A stretch of 32,406 bases of DNA, taken from the NCBI GenBank assembly GCA_900696505.1, contig CAADGJ010000123.1, forward strand, positions 1 to 32,406, written 5' to 3'. The stretch comes from an uncultured Nitrosospira sp. Its GTDB lineage: Bacteria; Nitrospirota; Nitrospiria; Nitrospirales; Nitrospiraceae. The notes below the pieces were generated by a model. That model made no database searches. It saw only the letters and a program-made list of their open reading frames with translations, and was not told the DNA's origin. Positions within the stretch are counted from its first letter, which is position 1. Each line of letters starts with the position of its first letter. A program made the translations under genes and the position numbers. Positions 1 through 9,456 of the stretch are shown in pieces.

Positions 1-41
1 CTGGCTTTTCCCTCGCAGCATCGGTGTGTTAGCATCCGCGT

Positions 42-968
42 ATGCATCATCTCGTGATCATCGGCTCCGGACCTGCAGGTCTGACCGCGGCCATCTACGC
101 CGCGCGGGCCAACCTGTCGCCTCTTCTCATCGAAGGCTGGCAATCCGGCGGACAACTTACAACCACGACGGAAGTCGAGAACTATCCTGGGTTTTCGAAA
201 GGGATTATGGGGCCGGAGTTGATGAAGGAGATGCGTGGTCAGGCCGAACGATTCGGGACAGAGTTCCTGACCGGCGACGTCTCCGCGATCGATCTGTCGA
301 CCAGACCGTTTCGCCTGACCATCGACGGAGAACAAACGATCGGGGCGAGCGCTCTCATCTTGGCTACCGGCGCCTCCCCCATTCGACTCGGATTGCCGAA
401 CGAACACCGTCTGACCGGGTATGGTGTCTCGACCTGCGCCACCTGCGACGGATATTTTTTTCGCGGCCAGGATTTAGTCGTGGTCGGCGGCGGCGACAGC
501 GCGGTGGAAGAAGCGACCTTCCTGACGAAGTTTGCGCGCACCGTCACCCTTGTGCACCGCCGCGATAAGCTGCGTGCCTCCAAAATCATGCAAGACCGGG
601 CCATGAACAATGAAAAGATCTCCTTTGCCTGGAACTCCATCGTGGAAGACATTCTCGGGAAAGATCTGGTCACCGGTGTCCGGCTCAAGAACCTCGTGAC
701 GGGCCATTCCACAGACCTCCCCTGCGCCGGCGTCTTCGTCGCCATCGGCCACCGTCCCAACACTGATCTCGTCAAGGGTCAATTGGAGATGGACGAGCAG
801 GGCTACATCCTCACCTCGCGCGGGACGAACACCAGTGTGCCCGGCGTGTTTGCCGCAGGCGATGTCCAGGATGCGAAATACCGGCAGGCCATTACGGCAG
901 CCGGCTCCGGCTGCATGGCCGCCATCGACGCCGAACGGTTTCTAGAATCAGCGCTTCATTCTCTCTAA
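42..968 (+). CDS. trxB: Thioredoxin reductase (NAD(P)H-dependent flavoprotein)
   Basis: ORF with [19 protein letters not shown] motif, CATCDGYFF redox motif, [13 protein letters not shown](P) motif, C-terminal [27 protein letters not shown]. Confidence 0.96.
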   Translation: MHHLVIIGSGPAGLTAAIYAARANLSPLLIEGWQSGGQLTTTTEVENYPGFSKGIMGPELMKEMRGQAERFGTEFLTGDVSAIDLSTRPFRLTIDGEQTIGASALILATGASPIRLGLPNEHRLTGYGVSTCATCDGYFFRGQDLVVVGGGDSAVEEATFLTKFARTVTLVHRRDKLRASKIMQDRAMNNEKISFAWNSIVEDILGKDLVTGVRLKNLVTGHSTDLPCAGVFVAIGHRPNTDLVKGQLEMDEQGYILTSRGTNTSVPGVFAAGDVQDAKYRQAITAAGSGCMAAIDAERFLESALHSL

Positions 969-987
969 CCTCCCTAAACCTCCCGCA

Positions 988-1097
988 GGATGCTCAAAAT
1001 GGTTGTCCAACGAGGCCGCAGGCGAGACAGATACCGGAGGCGTACCCGCAGTGGTACGTTGAGGATATCGTCGAGCCGAGAACGAAGTTGCCAGCAG
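988..1097. repeat. Dispersed intergenic palindromic element, copy 1 (3' arm degenerate)
   Basis: GATGCTCAAAATGGTTGTCCAACGAGGCCGCAG left arm, central hairpin CGTACC-CGCAGT-GGTACG (1041-1058), then 19 nt to GAGAACG (1078-1084); shares architecture with the copies at 1149-1264 and 9271-9451. Confidence 0.7.
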
Positions 1098-1148
1098 TCG
1101 ACGATCGGCAATTCTTCACAAACCAATACCGAACTTAATTAAAAGGAG

Positions 1149-1264
1149 GTCGCTCAAAAATTTCTCCGGCAAGGCCGCAGGGAGCTTGGCCGACCGAGCG
1201 TACGAGTGGGTACGTGAGGAAGGACAAGCGACTGAGAACGCGGCCGGAGGAAGTTTTCAGCGAC
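1149..1264. repeat. Dispersed intergenic palindromic element, copy 2 (clear terminal inverted repeats)
   Basis: Left end GTCGCTCAAAAATTTCTCCGGC (1149-1170) is nearly the reverse complement of right end GCCGGAGGAAGTTTTCAGCGAC (1243-1264); GGCCGCAG at 1173-1180; central hairpin CGTAC-GAGTGG-GTACG (1199-1214); 19 nt to GAGAACG (1234-1240). Confidence 0.75.
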
Positions 1265-1271
1265 CGGGACT

Positions 1272-2450
1272 ATGCATTGCGCGATCATTCACTACCACGA
1301 ACTCGCCCTCAAAGGCCGTAACCGCGATTTCTTCGAACAGCGGCTCGTCCGCAACATCCGCCTGGCCCTCAAAGACCTGAAGATCCGGCGGATCGAATCG
1401 CTGCAGGGACGCATCCGGGTGACGATTCCCGAGGACGTCACGCCGGACCTGCTGACGGAGCGGCTCCGTCGCATTTGCGGCGTCTCAAACTTCCTGCTGA
1501 GCGAATCCGTGCCGTTAGACATCAGGGAGCCGGACCTGTCGAGCATCAAGCAGGTTGCGCAGCGTCAACTTGGGACACAGACGTTTACCTCGTTTCGAGT
1601 AACGGCCAAACGCGCGGATAAACGCCTGCCGTTGACGTCGATGGATGTGGAGCGCGAAGTCGGCGCCTATCTCCATGAAGCCATGGGGAAAGCCGTCAAG
1701 CTGAAACAGCCGGACGTGACCCTCTACATCGAGCTCCTCACCAAGGAAGCCCATGTTGCAGCGAGGAAAATCGAAGGTCCCGGGGGCATGCCGGTAGGCA
1801 CCAGCGGCAAAGTCGCCTGTTTGATCTCGGGAGGTATCGATTCCCCGGTCGCGGCTTACCGCATGATCAAGCGCGGGTGCAAGGCGGTCTTCGTCCATTT
1901 TTCCGGCCGGCCGCTGGTCAGCCGCGCATCGGAGGAAAAAGTCCAGGAGCTGGTCCAACTTTTAACGACGTACCAATATCACTCCAAGCTCTACATCGTC
2001 CCGTTCGGCGAAATTCAACAGGAGATCGTCGCCAATGCGCCGGCGGCGTTTCGTGTGGTGTTATACCGGCGGATCATGGTGCAGATTGCACAGGAGCTGG
2101 CGCGGCGGGAAGGCTGCTGGGCATTGGTCACCGGAGACAGTCTCGGTCAGGTGGCCTCGCAGACAGCGGAGAATCTGGTGGTCGTCGAAAACGCGGCGGA
2201 GATTCCTTTGCTCCGCCCGCTCATCGGAATGGATAAAATCGAGATCACGGAACAGGCCCAACAGATCGGCAGCTTCACCACATCCATCGAACCCGATCAG
2301 GATTGCTGCAAACTGTTCGTCCCCCTCCATCCAAGCACCAGAACCAAATTGGAGGATATCGTCCGCATCGAACGAGGGCTGGAGATCAGCGCGTTCGTCA
2401 AGCGAGGCGTCGAGAAGGCCGAACTGACGACCTTTACCTTCCCTTCGTAA
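1272..2450 (+). CDS. thiI: tRNA 4-thiouridine synthase / thiamine biosynthesis protein ThiI (no C-terminal rhodanese domain)
   Basis: MHCAIIHYHELALKGRNRDFFEQRLVRNI (ferredoxin-like/THUMP N-terminus), PP-loop CLISGGIDSPVAAYRMIKRG, VTGDSLGQVASQTAENL; 392 aa. Confidence 0.95.
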   Translation: MHCAIIHYHELALKGRNRDFFEQRLVRNIRLALKDLKIRRIESLQGRIRVTIPEDVTPDLLTERLRRICGVSNFLLSESVPLDIREPDLSSIKQVAQRQLGTQTFTSFRVTAKRADKRLPLTSMDVEREVGAYLHEAMGKAVKLKQPDVTLYIELLTKEAHVAARKIEGPGGMPVGTSGKVACLISGGIDSPVAAYRMIKRGCKAVFVHFSGRPLVSRASEEKVQELVQLLTTYQYHSKLYIVPFGEIQQEIVANAPAAFRVVLYRRIMVQIAQELARREGCWALVTGDSLGQVASQTAENLVVVENAAEIPLLRPLIGMDKIEITEQAQQIGSFTTSIEPDQDCCKLFVPLHPSTRTKLEDIVRIERGLEISAFVKRGVEKAELTTFTFPS

Positions 2451-3036
2451 CCAGATCCAGCGCCCGTTGCCGCAGGAGACGAAAGTGCACCGTGAGCTCC
2501 CGCTCCATGGCAACGGCGATCAACCAATCGGGAATCATGGTCTTGGGCTCGACGAGCAATTCAAACTCCGCTCTCGTTTGAGTGCCTTCACCTGCCGCCT
2601 GCAGCCTCCACTCGCGATGGTACTGCTTGAAATCTCCGCCTTTGAGATCGGTCACCAACCCGCCGCCGGGTAACACCTGCGACTCACAGAGCAATCGCTG
2701 CTCGCCTGGCAGCAGCGCATGGGAAATATAGACGTCCGTCAGGACATGGCCTTCGCGCTCCTCCACCTGTGCCATGCGCATACGGGTTTCAAATAGCTCG
2801 GGCCACTTGCGATATTCGGTGAGAATGGAATGCAGGACGGAGGGACTGCCCGGGAAGAGCAGCGTGGCGGTGGCTTTGACCCCGCCACCCGGTTCAGACT
2901 GCACCAGAAGGGGCCGAAGCAAATGGATCGACCCGACCTCTCCTGCCCAGGATTGAGGGGTGGTCGCCAACACGAATGCCATCAAGCAGCCCAGCAGCGT
3001 TCCCAGAAAAGACATGAGCTGTACCATGGCACGCAT
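2434..3036 (-). CDS. SRPBCC/START-like domain protein with N-terminal signal sequence
   Basis: Hydrophobic signal-like N-terminus then KATATLLFPGSPSVLHSILTEYRKWPELF...; polyketide cyclase/START-like fold pattern; overlaps the thiI 3' end convergently. Confidence 0.7.
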   Translation of the reverse strand: MRAMVQLMSFLGTLLGCLMAFVLATTPQSWAGEVGSIHLLRPLLVQSEPGGGVKATATLLFPGSPSVLHSILTEYRKWPELFETRMRMAQVEEREGHVLTDVYISHALLPGEQRLLCESQVLPGGGLVTDLKGGDFKQYHREWRLQAAGEGTQTRAEFELLVEPKTMIPDWLIAVAMERELTVHFRLLRQRALDLVTKGR

Positions 3037-3302
3037 CAGTCTCTACCGAAGGGCCTGGCGAGTCGCAGAACGCTGGGTGTTACGAAGGGGATCGAGGCGC
3101 GTTCGACGGTGGCACGAGGAATCATGGGTACTCCAGGAAACGGACGGGCCGATGAACCAATCACCGTGGAAGAGGTCATAGGATAAGTATACTGATTGAC
3201 TGCCTGGAGTGCGAGTGCAGAGCATGACGGAATGACCGCCGATACCGATTTCTGCGATCGGTAAATCCGTGACTGACGGCAGCGAGCCGCGGTCCCCAAT
3301 AG

Positions 3303-4064
3303 CTACTCGATGGCGAGGCGGAATACCAGCACAGCTCCGGTCAGGCCGCCTTGTTCATCGTGGATCACGGTCGCGCTCTCGTGGATCACGTGCTCGACGC
3401 CTTGACGACTCAGGAGCAGGAACGGGCGCGTGCCCCGATCCCCAGCCTTGATCTGCTGCAGCACTGACAGGGCGGGATTCACGAGCGGCGTGCGCCGCTC
3501 CGCATCCACCACGACCATGACATCTTGAATCGGCTTTCCGAGCGCGTCCGGTTGGGACCAGCCGGTCAGCCCCTCCGCCGCCTGGTTGAGCAACGTCACC
3601 TTTCCCTGAGCATCGATTGTCACGACCGCCTCGCTCATCGACTGCAGCACCGAATCAAGCCAGCGGCCGCGCTGCTCGGCAATACGCAGCACACGATGAC
3701 GAAAGAGCGCCAGTTCGATCGCAGCGCGCAGATCACTGCTCACAAAAGGCTTGATCAGATACGCCAATGGCAATGTATACCGTGCACGCTTCAGCGTGTC
3801 CTCATCGGAGAAGGCCGTCAGATAGATGACCGGCGTGCCGTAGCGCGCTTGAATCATGCGAGCGGCATCGATCCCGTCGAGCGGCCCTTTGAGCTTGATA
3901 TCCATGAGGATCAGGTCCGGCCGATGCTCTCCAGCCATATCCACGGCCTCGCTTCCTGAGGCCACCACCCCGACGACAACATACCCCAGCGACCGCAGCT
4001 GGCGCCGAATGTCCTCAGCCACCACCACTTCATCATCGACAATCAAAATTTTTTCCTGAGCCAT
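3303..4064 (-). CDS. Response regulator (REC domain) with C-terminal PAS domain, no recognisable output or kinase domain
   Basis: MAQEKILIVDDEVVVAEDIRRQLRSLGY...DLILMDIKLKGPLDGIDAARMI...VIYLTAFSD...LIKPF then VVTIDAQGKVTLLNQAAEGLTGWSQPDALGKPIQDV; start at MAQEK preferred over the upstream start in the ORF track. Confidence 0.85.
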   Translation of the reverse strand: MAQEKILIVDDEVVVAEDIRRQLRSLGYVVVGVVASGSEAVDMAGEHRPDLILMDIKLKGPLDGIDAARMIQARYGTPVIYLTAFSDEDTLKRARYTLPLAYLIKPFVSSDLRAAIELALFRHRVLRIAEQRGRWLDSVLQSMSEAVVTIDAQGKVTLLNQAAEGLTGWSQPDALGKPIQDVMVVVDAERRTPLVNPALSVLQQIKAGDRGTRPFLLLSRQGVEHVIHESATVIHDEQGGLTGAVLVFRLAIE

Positions 4065-4351
4065 GGTGCAATCAGAAAACGGCTTGAACACAGGATTGTT
4101 GCCCGTCATGCCGGGATCTCGTGGTCCCGTCGCACACCTATGCACACGCACTAGTGGTCTACCGGTTCTCGCAACTAACATGCCACTTGCCCGATCCTGT
4201 TCTTGCACCAAGTTACGCCCTCGCGTTCCTGCTTCTCCCTACACCGACGGTGGTTTTTGAACAATGTCCGGACAGAATCGGAAGATCAGGGCCGGAAATA
4301 GCGGGGCATGCCGGAGATGAGGGTTCGCCGCAGAAACAAGGCTGTGGTACC

Positions 4352-4753
4352 ATGCCCTTTTCACTGGAGCGCTCTACTATGTCCTGGCTCGTCCGCCTGA
4401 TTTCCCCTGGCCTACTCAGTGTGCAGATTGCGCTTCTTGTCATGCCGTTCGACGCGCAGGCACAAGCACCTGCTGACTCTGCGGCCACCACCGAACACTC
4501 CTGCAGTTTCGGCATGGCCAAGGGTGATCCGGCCCATCAGTGCCAAGTACCAATTCCAGCCGGCTGTGTCATCGCAACATTTCCCGGGACAGACAAACCC
4601 TGGACGACCGTCTCAAAAGCCGGTCGCACCTTCTGCGCCTTCGACAAAAAAGGGACGGACTGGAAAAACAAGATTACCGGTCAATGCACCCGCTGCGATT
4701 CGAGCCATTGCACCGGCCAATTCATGGTGCGTTTCGAGTGCGCGAAACCGTAA
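4352..4753 (+). CDS. Small cysteine-rich secreted/periplasmic protein of unknown function
   Basis: MPFSLERSTMSWLVRLISPGLLSVQIALLVMPFDAQAQ signal peptide-like; mature part has 8 Cys incl. CTRC; stop overlaps the next start (TAATG). An ATG at 4379 is an alternative start. Confidence 0.65.
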   Translation: MPFSLERSTMSWLVRLISPGLLSVQIALLVMPFDAQAQAPADSAATTEHSCSFGMAKGDPAHQCQVPIPAGCVIATFPGTDKPWTTVSKAGRTFCAFDKKGTDWKNKITGQCTRCDSSHCTGQFMVRFECAKP

Positions 4754-5778
4754 TGCCCGAGCCACTCACAGCGCTGATTACACAAGCCGCGCGCGAGCTG
4801 GGATTCGATGTCGTCGGCATCAGCCGGTTGCCACCACAGCCGGCACCGAACCACAATCCCAGCGTTTCTCCCCACCGCCTCCTCGACCGGTTACATGAAT
4901 GGCTGCAGCGAGGCTTCCATGCCTCCATGAACTGGTTGACGCGCGACCCGGAACGACGGGCCGATCCGGCACTGGTCCTGCCCGGATGCCGGTCCATTAT
5001 TTCCGTCGGAATGAATTACTACACGGATCATCGGGCCGATGAACGACCGGGCAACGGGCGGATTGCCCGGTATGCCTGGGGACTGGACTATCACAACATC
5101 ATGGGTGACCGGTTAACGCAGCTGTCTGAACGGCTCGCCACTCTGGCACCTGAGGATCGCCATCGCGCCTACGTCGATACGGGGCCGGTCATGGAAAAAG
5201 CCTGGGCTCAGCAGGCCGGCCTGGGATGGATCGGCAAGCACTCCAACCTGGTCTCCCCTGAGTTTGGTTCATGGCTCCTGTTGGGAGAAATTCTGACGAC
5301 CCTGGAGCTCGATGCGGACGAGGCCGGAACCGATTTGTGCGGCAGTTGCACGCTTTGCATCCAAGCCTGTCCGACAGGTGCGATCACCGAGCCCTATGTC
5401 GTGGATGCCGGGCGATGCATTTCGTACCTCACGATTGAACTTCGAGGCAGCGAGCCCACGCTTTCTGAGGAGCTGCGACGGGGTATCGGCAATCGGATTT
5501 TCGGCTGCGACGATTGTCTCGATATCTGTCCGTATAATCATCAGGCCGAACCGACCAGCGAGCCGGGCTTCCAGCCCACACCGCTCACCACCTCACCGTC
5601 GTTGCGCAGCTTGATGGACATGAACGAGGCAACCTTCGCGGCGACGTTCAAACAGAGTCCGGTTCGACGCGCCAAACATGCCGGACTCCAACGCAACGTC
5701 TCCTGGGCACTGGCCAATGAAGCCGCGCCAGCCGGAAATGGCACGCCCGCCTCATCATCGAGCCGTGATTCCCGGTAA
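4753..5778 (+). CDS. queG: Epoxyqueuosine reductase
   Basis: ARYAWGLDYHNIMGDRL, DTGPVMEKAWAQQAGLGWIGKHSNL, CGSCTLCIQACPTGAI and CDDCLDICPYN 4Fe-4S motifs; start MPEPLTALITQ in a TAATG overlap. Confidence 0.94.
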   Translation: MPEPLTALITQAARELGFDVVGISRLPPQPAPNHNPSVSPHRLLDRLHEWLQRGFHASMNWLTRDPERRADPALVLPGCRSIISVGMNYYTDHRADERPGNGRIARYAWGLDYHNIMGDRLTQLSERLATLAPEDRHRAYVDTGPVMEKAWAQQAGLGWIGKHSNLVSPEFGSWLLLGEILTTLELDADEAGTDLCGSCTLCIQACPTGAITEPYVVDAGRCISYLTIELRGSEPTLSEELRRGIGNRIFGCDDCLDICPYNHQAEPTSEPGFQPTPLTTSPSLRSLMDMNEATFAATFKQSPVRRAKHAGLQRNVSWALANEAAPAGNGTPASSSSRDSR

Positions 5779-5867
5779 GCTCCCCTCTGTTTCTCTTTCG
5801 CCGATAGTGGTAGGCTACGACTCACGTCCTCGCCGAGTCGGGGACCCACCTCAGCGGTTGCGACACC

Positions 5868-7253
5868 ATGCACGCCCCCACCCTCCTGATCGTCGACGAT
5901 GAAGAACGCATGCGGCGGCTCTTTGAGCTGGTGCTGAAAGCAGCCGGCTATCAACTCCTGCTGGCGCGTTCCGGCGACGAAGCTCTTCACATGCTCCAGG
6001 AGCATGATTCGATCGACATGATCATCACGGATCTACAGCTGGGAACCGTCTCAGGCATGGACGTCCTGGAAGCCGCGCATAAACAGGCGCCCGATGTGCC
6101 GGTCCTCATTGTGACCGGATACGGTACGGTGAAGTCGGCCGTCGAAGCGATGCAAAAGGGCGCCTACGATTACATCTCCAAGCCGGTGGACAATGAGGAG
6201 CTGAAAATCGTCATCGCCCGCGCACTACAAGTCCGTCAACTCGCCCGAGACAATCGCACCCTACGCGCAGGGCTACAGGAGCAGTTCGGATTCGACCGGA
6301 TCGTCAGCGTCTCCAAAGAAATGGAGCTCGTGAAACGGCTGGCCAAGGAGGTGGCCCAGACCGATGCCACGGTGTTGATCACCGGCGAGAGCGGGACGGG
6401 CAAAGATCTCCTCGCGCGAGCGATTCATTTGGCCAGTCCGCGTGCCCAAGGCCCGATGGTGGCACTGAATTGCGCCGGGATTCCCGAGCATCTGCTCGAA
6501 TCCGAATTATTCGGTTATGAAAAAGGCGCCTTCACGGATGCCAAAAAATCTAAACCGGGCCGCTTTCAAATGGCAGACCGGGGCACCCTGTTCCTGGACG
6601 AAATCGGCGAACTCAGCCTGACCGCGCAGGCCAAACTGCTGCGTGTGCTCGAGCAGCATGTAGTCGAGCCGCTCGGCGGGGTACGCAGCATTCCGGTCGA
6701 TCTGCGAGTCATTGCCGCGACAAATCAGGAGTTGCCCGATCTCATCAAGGCCGGTCGCTTCCGCCTGGATTTGTATTATCGTCTCAACGTCTATCAGCTT
6801 CGCATGCCGCCCTTGCGCGAACGACCGGGTGACATTGAACCGATCCTGACCCAGTTTCTCGACCGAGCCCGGCGAGAGCGTGGCAGCCGGATCAAAGGCA
6901 TTGCTCAGAATGCGCTGACGCTTTTGACCCAGTACCCTTGGCCCGGTAACGTGCGGGAACTGCATAACGTTGTGGAATGGCTCACCATCACCTGCAAGCA
7001 GGACATGATTCAGCCCGAACATCTCCCCGCCTCGTTAACCGCCGCCGCCCCCCAACCGTCTGCGTCGCCGGCCGGCGCTCCTTCGCTCCTGTCGTTAGGA
7101 CTGTCGGTCGAAGAGGTGGAAAAGGCGATGTTGCAGGAGGCGCTGGCCAAGAGCGGCGGCAATGTGTCCGAAGCCAGCCGGCTGCTCAAAATCACGCGCA
7201 ACACGCTCCGTTATCGCATGGCGAAACATAACCTGTCGCAGCCTCAAGGGTGA
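5868..7253 (+). CDS. Sigma-54-dependent response regulator (NtrC family: REC-AAA+-Fis HTH)
   Basis: [45 protein letters not shown] (GAFTGA-type), [11 protein letters not shown], Fis-like C-terminus [20 protein letters not shown]. Confidence 0.95.
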   Translation: MHAPTLLIVDDEERMRRLFELVLKAAGYQLLLARSGDEALHMLQEHDSIDMIITDLQLGTVSGMDVLEAAHKQAPDVPVLIVTGYGTVKSAVEAMQKGAYDYISKPVDNEELKIVIARALQVRQLARDNRTLRAGLQEQFGFDRIVSVSKEMELVKRLAKEVAQTDATVLITGESGTGKDLLARAIHLASPRAQGPMVALNCAGIPEHLLESELFGYEKGAFTDAKKSKPGRFQMADRGTLFLDEIGELSLTAQAKLLRVLEQHVVEPLGGVRSIPVDLRVIAATNQELPDLIKAGRFRLDLYYRLNVYQLRMPPLRERPGDIEPILTQFLDRARRERGSRIKGIAQNALTLLTQYPWPGNVRELHNVVEWLTITCKQDMIQPEHLPASLTAAAPQPSASPAGAPSLLSLGLSVEEVEKAMLQEALAKSGGNVSEASRLLKITRNTLRYRMAKHNLSQPQG

Positions 7254-9172
7254 TGCGCGCTGCACGACGGACCGGCGGCCTCCAGAGAAAGTTTTTTGTC
7301 GCGTTATTGATCGTCGGCATCGTCCCCGGCATGGCCGCACTGTGGGCCACGTACCGCTCCAGCACCGCCAGCCTCAAAGAGGCGATCGGCGAAGGGTTCC
7401 AGGAAATTGCGCGCTCGACCTCAATTCGATTGGCCGGCGCCGTCGACGATGAAATCGATCGCGCCGGCCGCCTCGCCATCAGCGTGGCGAATCAGCACGC
7501 ACAGGCTCAATCCAAGGCCGACAGCAACAAGACAGAAGCCGCCCGCATTCATTCCACGCATCGGCCTGTCAACAGTCCCGTCACTGCCGCCTACCTCGAG
7601 GATTGGGCACGCGAAGCGCGGCATTATCTGCGCGTGACCGTGGCCGATCACCGGGGGCTCGTCATTGCCTCAACCGATCCGGCTTTGCCACCGCAGCAGG
7701 CCGATCAATCGTGGTGGCGCGAGGCCATGCAGGCCCCGGCCGGCACGGCCTATGTCAGCAACGTCACGATCGATCCTGCCATCAATGACGCGTCCTTCCA
7801 CGTCGCGGTTCCCATCGTCGAGAAGGCCGGAGGTGCGGTAACCGGTGCCGTAGACCTCGTGATTCGGCACACGCTCCTCACCCAGCTGATTCTTCCCATC
7901 CATATCGGCAATACAGGCCATGCGATGCTCCTCGATACGCAAGGAACACCGCTCATCTGTCCGGTGCTGCCGCCGACTGCCCACCTGATTCCCGCGAACC
8001 TGATGAACCGGCTGGCCCTGGATCATCCCTTATGGTTGGTGGCCGAGGACGATGCCCACGGCGGCCGTGACGCAATCGTGGGAGCCTCGCCGGTCCGCTT
8101 CAGCCATCCGTTGACCCGGTCCAGCTTGGAAGGCAATCGATGGTATGCCTTTGTCCGGCAGGCTCCCGAAGAAACCTATGCGCCGATCTATTCGCTCCTC
8201 CTGTCGGTAGGCGTGATCGGCTTCGGGCTGGTGATCGCGTTGTCCATGTTTGGATTTGTGGTTGGCTACCGTATTGTGCAACCACTCACGGCGCTTCAGC
8301 GGGAGGCCGAAGGGCTGCGCCTCACGCTGGCGACGACTCAGACTGATCACGCTCTCCCCCTCGCTGCTACGCCCTTGTCCCGAGAATACCGCACCGGCGA
8401 TGAGATCGAAGATCTTGCCACCACGTTCAGCGCGATGCGAGCCGTGCTGGAAGAAAATCTGCGCACTATCAGGGCGCAACAACATGAATTGATCCGGCAG
8501 GAAAAGCTTGCCTCCGTCGGACAACTCCTTGCCGCCCTGGCTCACGACCTACGCAATCCCCTCGGTGTAATTCGAAGTTCCGCGCAAGTCGTGCTGGAGG
8601 GTCCGCAGGAGGAAGGAATCCGTCATGAAATGGCCCGCTATATCATCGACGAAGTCGACAAGCTGTCTCAGCGCCTGAACGACTTTTTGCGTTATGCCAG
8701 ACAGAAACCGCCGGATCTGGCCGACTGTGCTGCGGAAGGGATCATTGGCGCTGCGCTGAAGCAATGGGAGGCGCAAGGTGGCCATGAGCATATCCGGGTC
8801 GAACAGCGGTTCTCACGCGATTTGCCCATGATTCGCATCGATCCAGAACAGATCAAAGATGCGTTGGTGAATGTGCTGATTAATGCCCGGGAAGCGATGA
8901 CGGATGGAGGAGGGACTCTGACCCTGACGACTCGCAGCGCGGAAGGAGGCACGGTGGAAATCAACGTGACCGATACAGGATCGGGCATCGCTCCAGATCA
9001 TCTTGGAAGAATCTTCGAACCGTTTTTTACGACCAAGACCTACGGCACCGGCCTCGGCCTCACCAACGTCAAACGGCTCGTGGAAGACAACGGCGGGACC
9101 TTGGTCGTGACCAGCAACCAAGGAAAAGGTACCACGTGTACGCTGCGGTTTCGCCCGGCAACAGTCAGCTGA
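7253..9172 (+). CDS. Membrane sensor histidine kinase (Cache-like periplasmic region, HAMP, HisKA, HATPase_c)
   Basis: QLLAALAHDLRNPLGVIRSSAQV H-box, NVLINAREAM N-box, DTGSGIAPDHLGRIFEPFFTTKTYGTGLGLTNVKRLVEDNGG; start overlaps the stop of the upstream regulator. Confidence 0.93.
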   Translation: MRAARRTGGLQRKFFVALLIVGIVPGMAALWATYRSSTASLKEAIGEGFQEIARSTSIRLAGAVDDEIDRAGRLAISVANQHAQAQSKADSNKTEAARIHSTHRPVNSPVTAAYLEDWAREARHYLRVTVADHRGLVIASTDPALPPQQADQSWWREAMQAPAGTAYVSNVTIDPAINDASFHVAVPIVEKAGGAVTGAVDLVIRHTLLTQLILPIHIGNTGHAMLLDTQGTPLICPVLPPTAHLIPANLMNRLALDHPLWLVAEDDAHGGRDAIVGASPVRFSHPLTRSSLEGNRWYAFVRQAPEETYAPIYSLLLSVGVIGFGLVIALSMFGFVVGYRIVQPLTALQREAEGLRLTLATTQTDHALPLAATPLSREYRTGDEIEDLATTFSAMRAVLEENLRTIRAQQHELIRQEKLASVGQLLAALAHDLRNPLGVIRSSAQVVLEGPQEEGIRHEMARYIIDEVDKLSQRLNDFLRYARQKPPDLADCAAEGIIGAALKQWEAQGGHEHIRVEQRFSRDLPMIRIDPEQIKDALVNVLINAREAMTDGGGTLTLTTRSAEGGTVEINVTDTGSGIAPDHLGRIFEPFFTTKTYGTGLGLTNVKRLVEDNGGTLVVTSNQGKGTTCTLRFRPATVS

Positions 9173-9196
9173 ACGGAAGCTCGTCGCTCATCACTC

Positions 9197-9263
9197 GTGA
9201 AGCGTATCTCGTGGGAGAGAGCGCACGTTTTTTTCGACAGACGACAGACGAACGACGCTTCAC
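9197..9263. repeat. Inverted repeat GTGAAGCGT ... ACGCTTCAC
   Basis: Perfect 9-nt inverted repeat at 9197-9205 and 9255-9263 just after the histidine kinase gene. Confidence 0.5.
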
Positions 9264-9270
9264 AAACGAC

Positions 9271-9451
9271 GATGATCCCAGCCGCCACGCAAGGCCGCAG
9301 CAAGGTCCCTGGCGCGAAGCATAATGAGCGCCACGTTTGTGGACGCCGGCGAGACGGTGAGCCGGCAGTGTCTTAGAGGCGAGTCGTACCCTTGCGGTAC
9401 GTTGAGCCGATGAGTGACGCGAGAACGCCGCTGGTAGCCCATTTCAACATC
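9271..9451. repeat. Dispersed intergenic palindromic element, copy 3 (expanded left arm)
   Basis: GGCCGCAG (9293-9300), hairpin CGTACC-CTTGC-GGTACG (9385-9401), 19 nt to GAGAACG (9421-9427); right end CCGCTGGTAGCCCATTTCAACATC resembles the reverse complement of the copy 1 left end. Confidence 0.7.
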
Positions 9452-9456
9452 TTGCA

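Noticed and set aside
1186-1380. 64-aa ORF spanning the repeat and the start of thiI
   Set aside because: Overlaps the palindromic element and thiI out of frame; no support as coding.
3244-3262. ACCGAT-TTCTGCG-ATCGGT hairpin as terminator for the REC-PAS gene
   Set aside because: Stem only 6 bp with no T-tract; could be chance.
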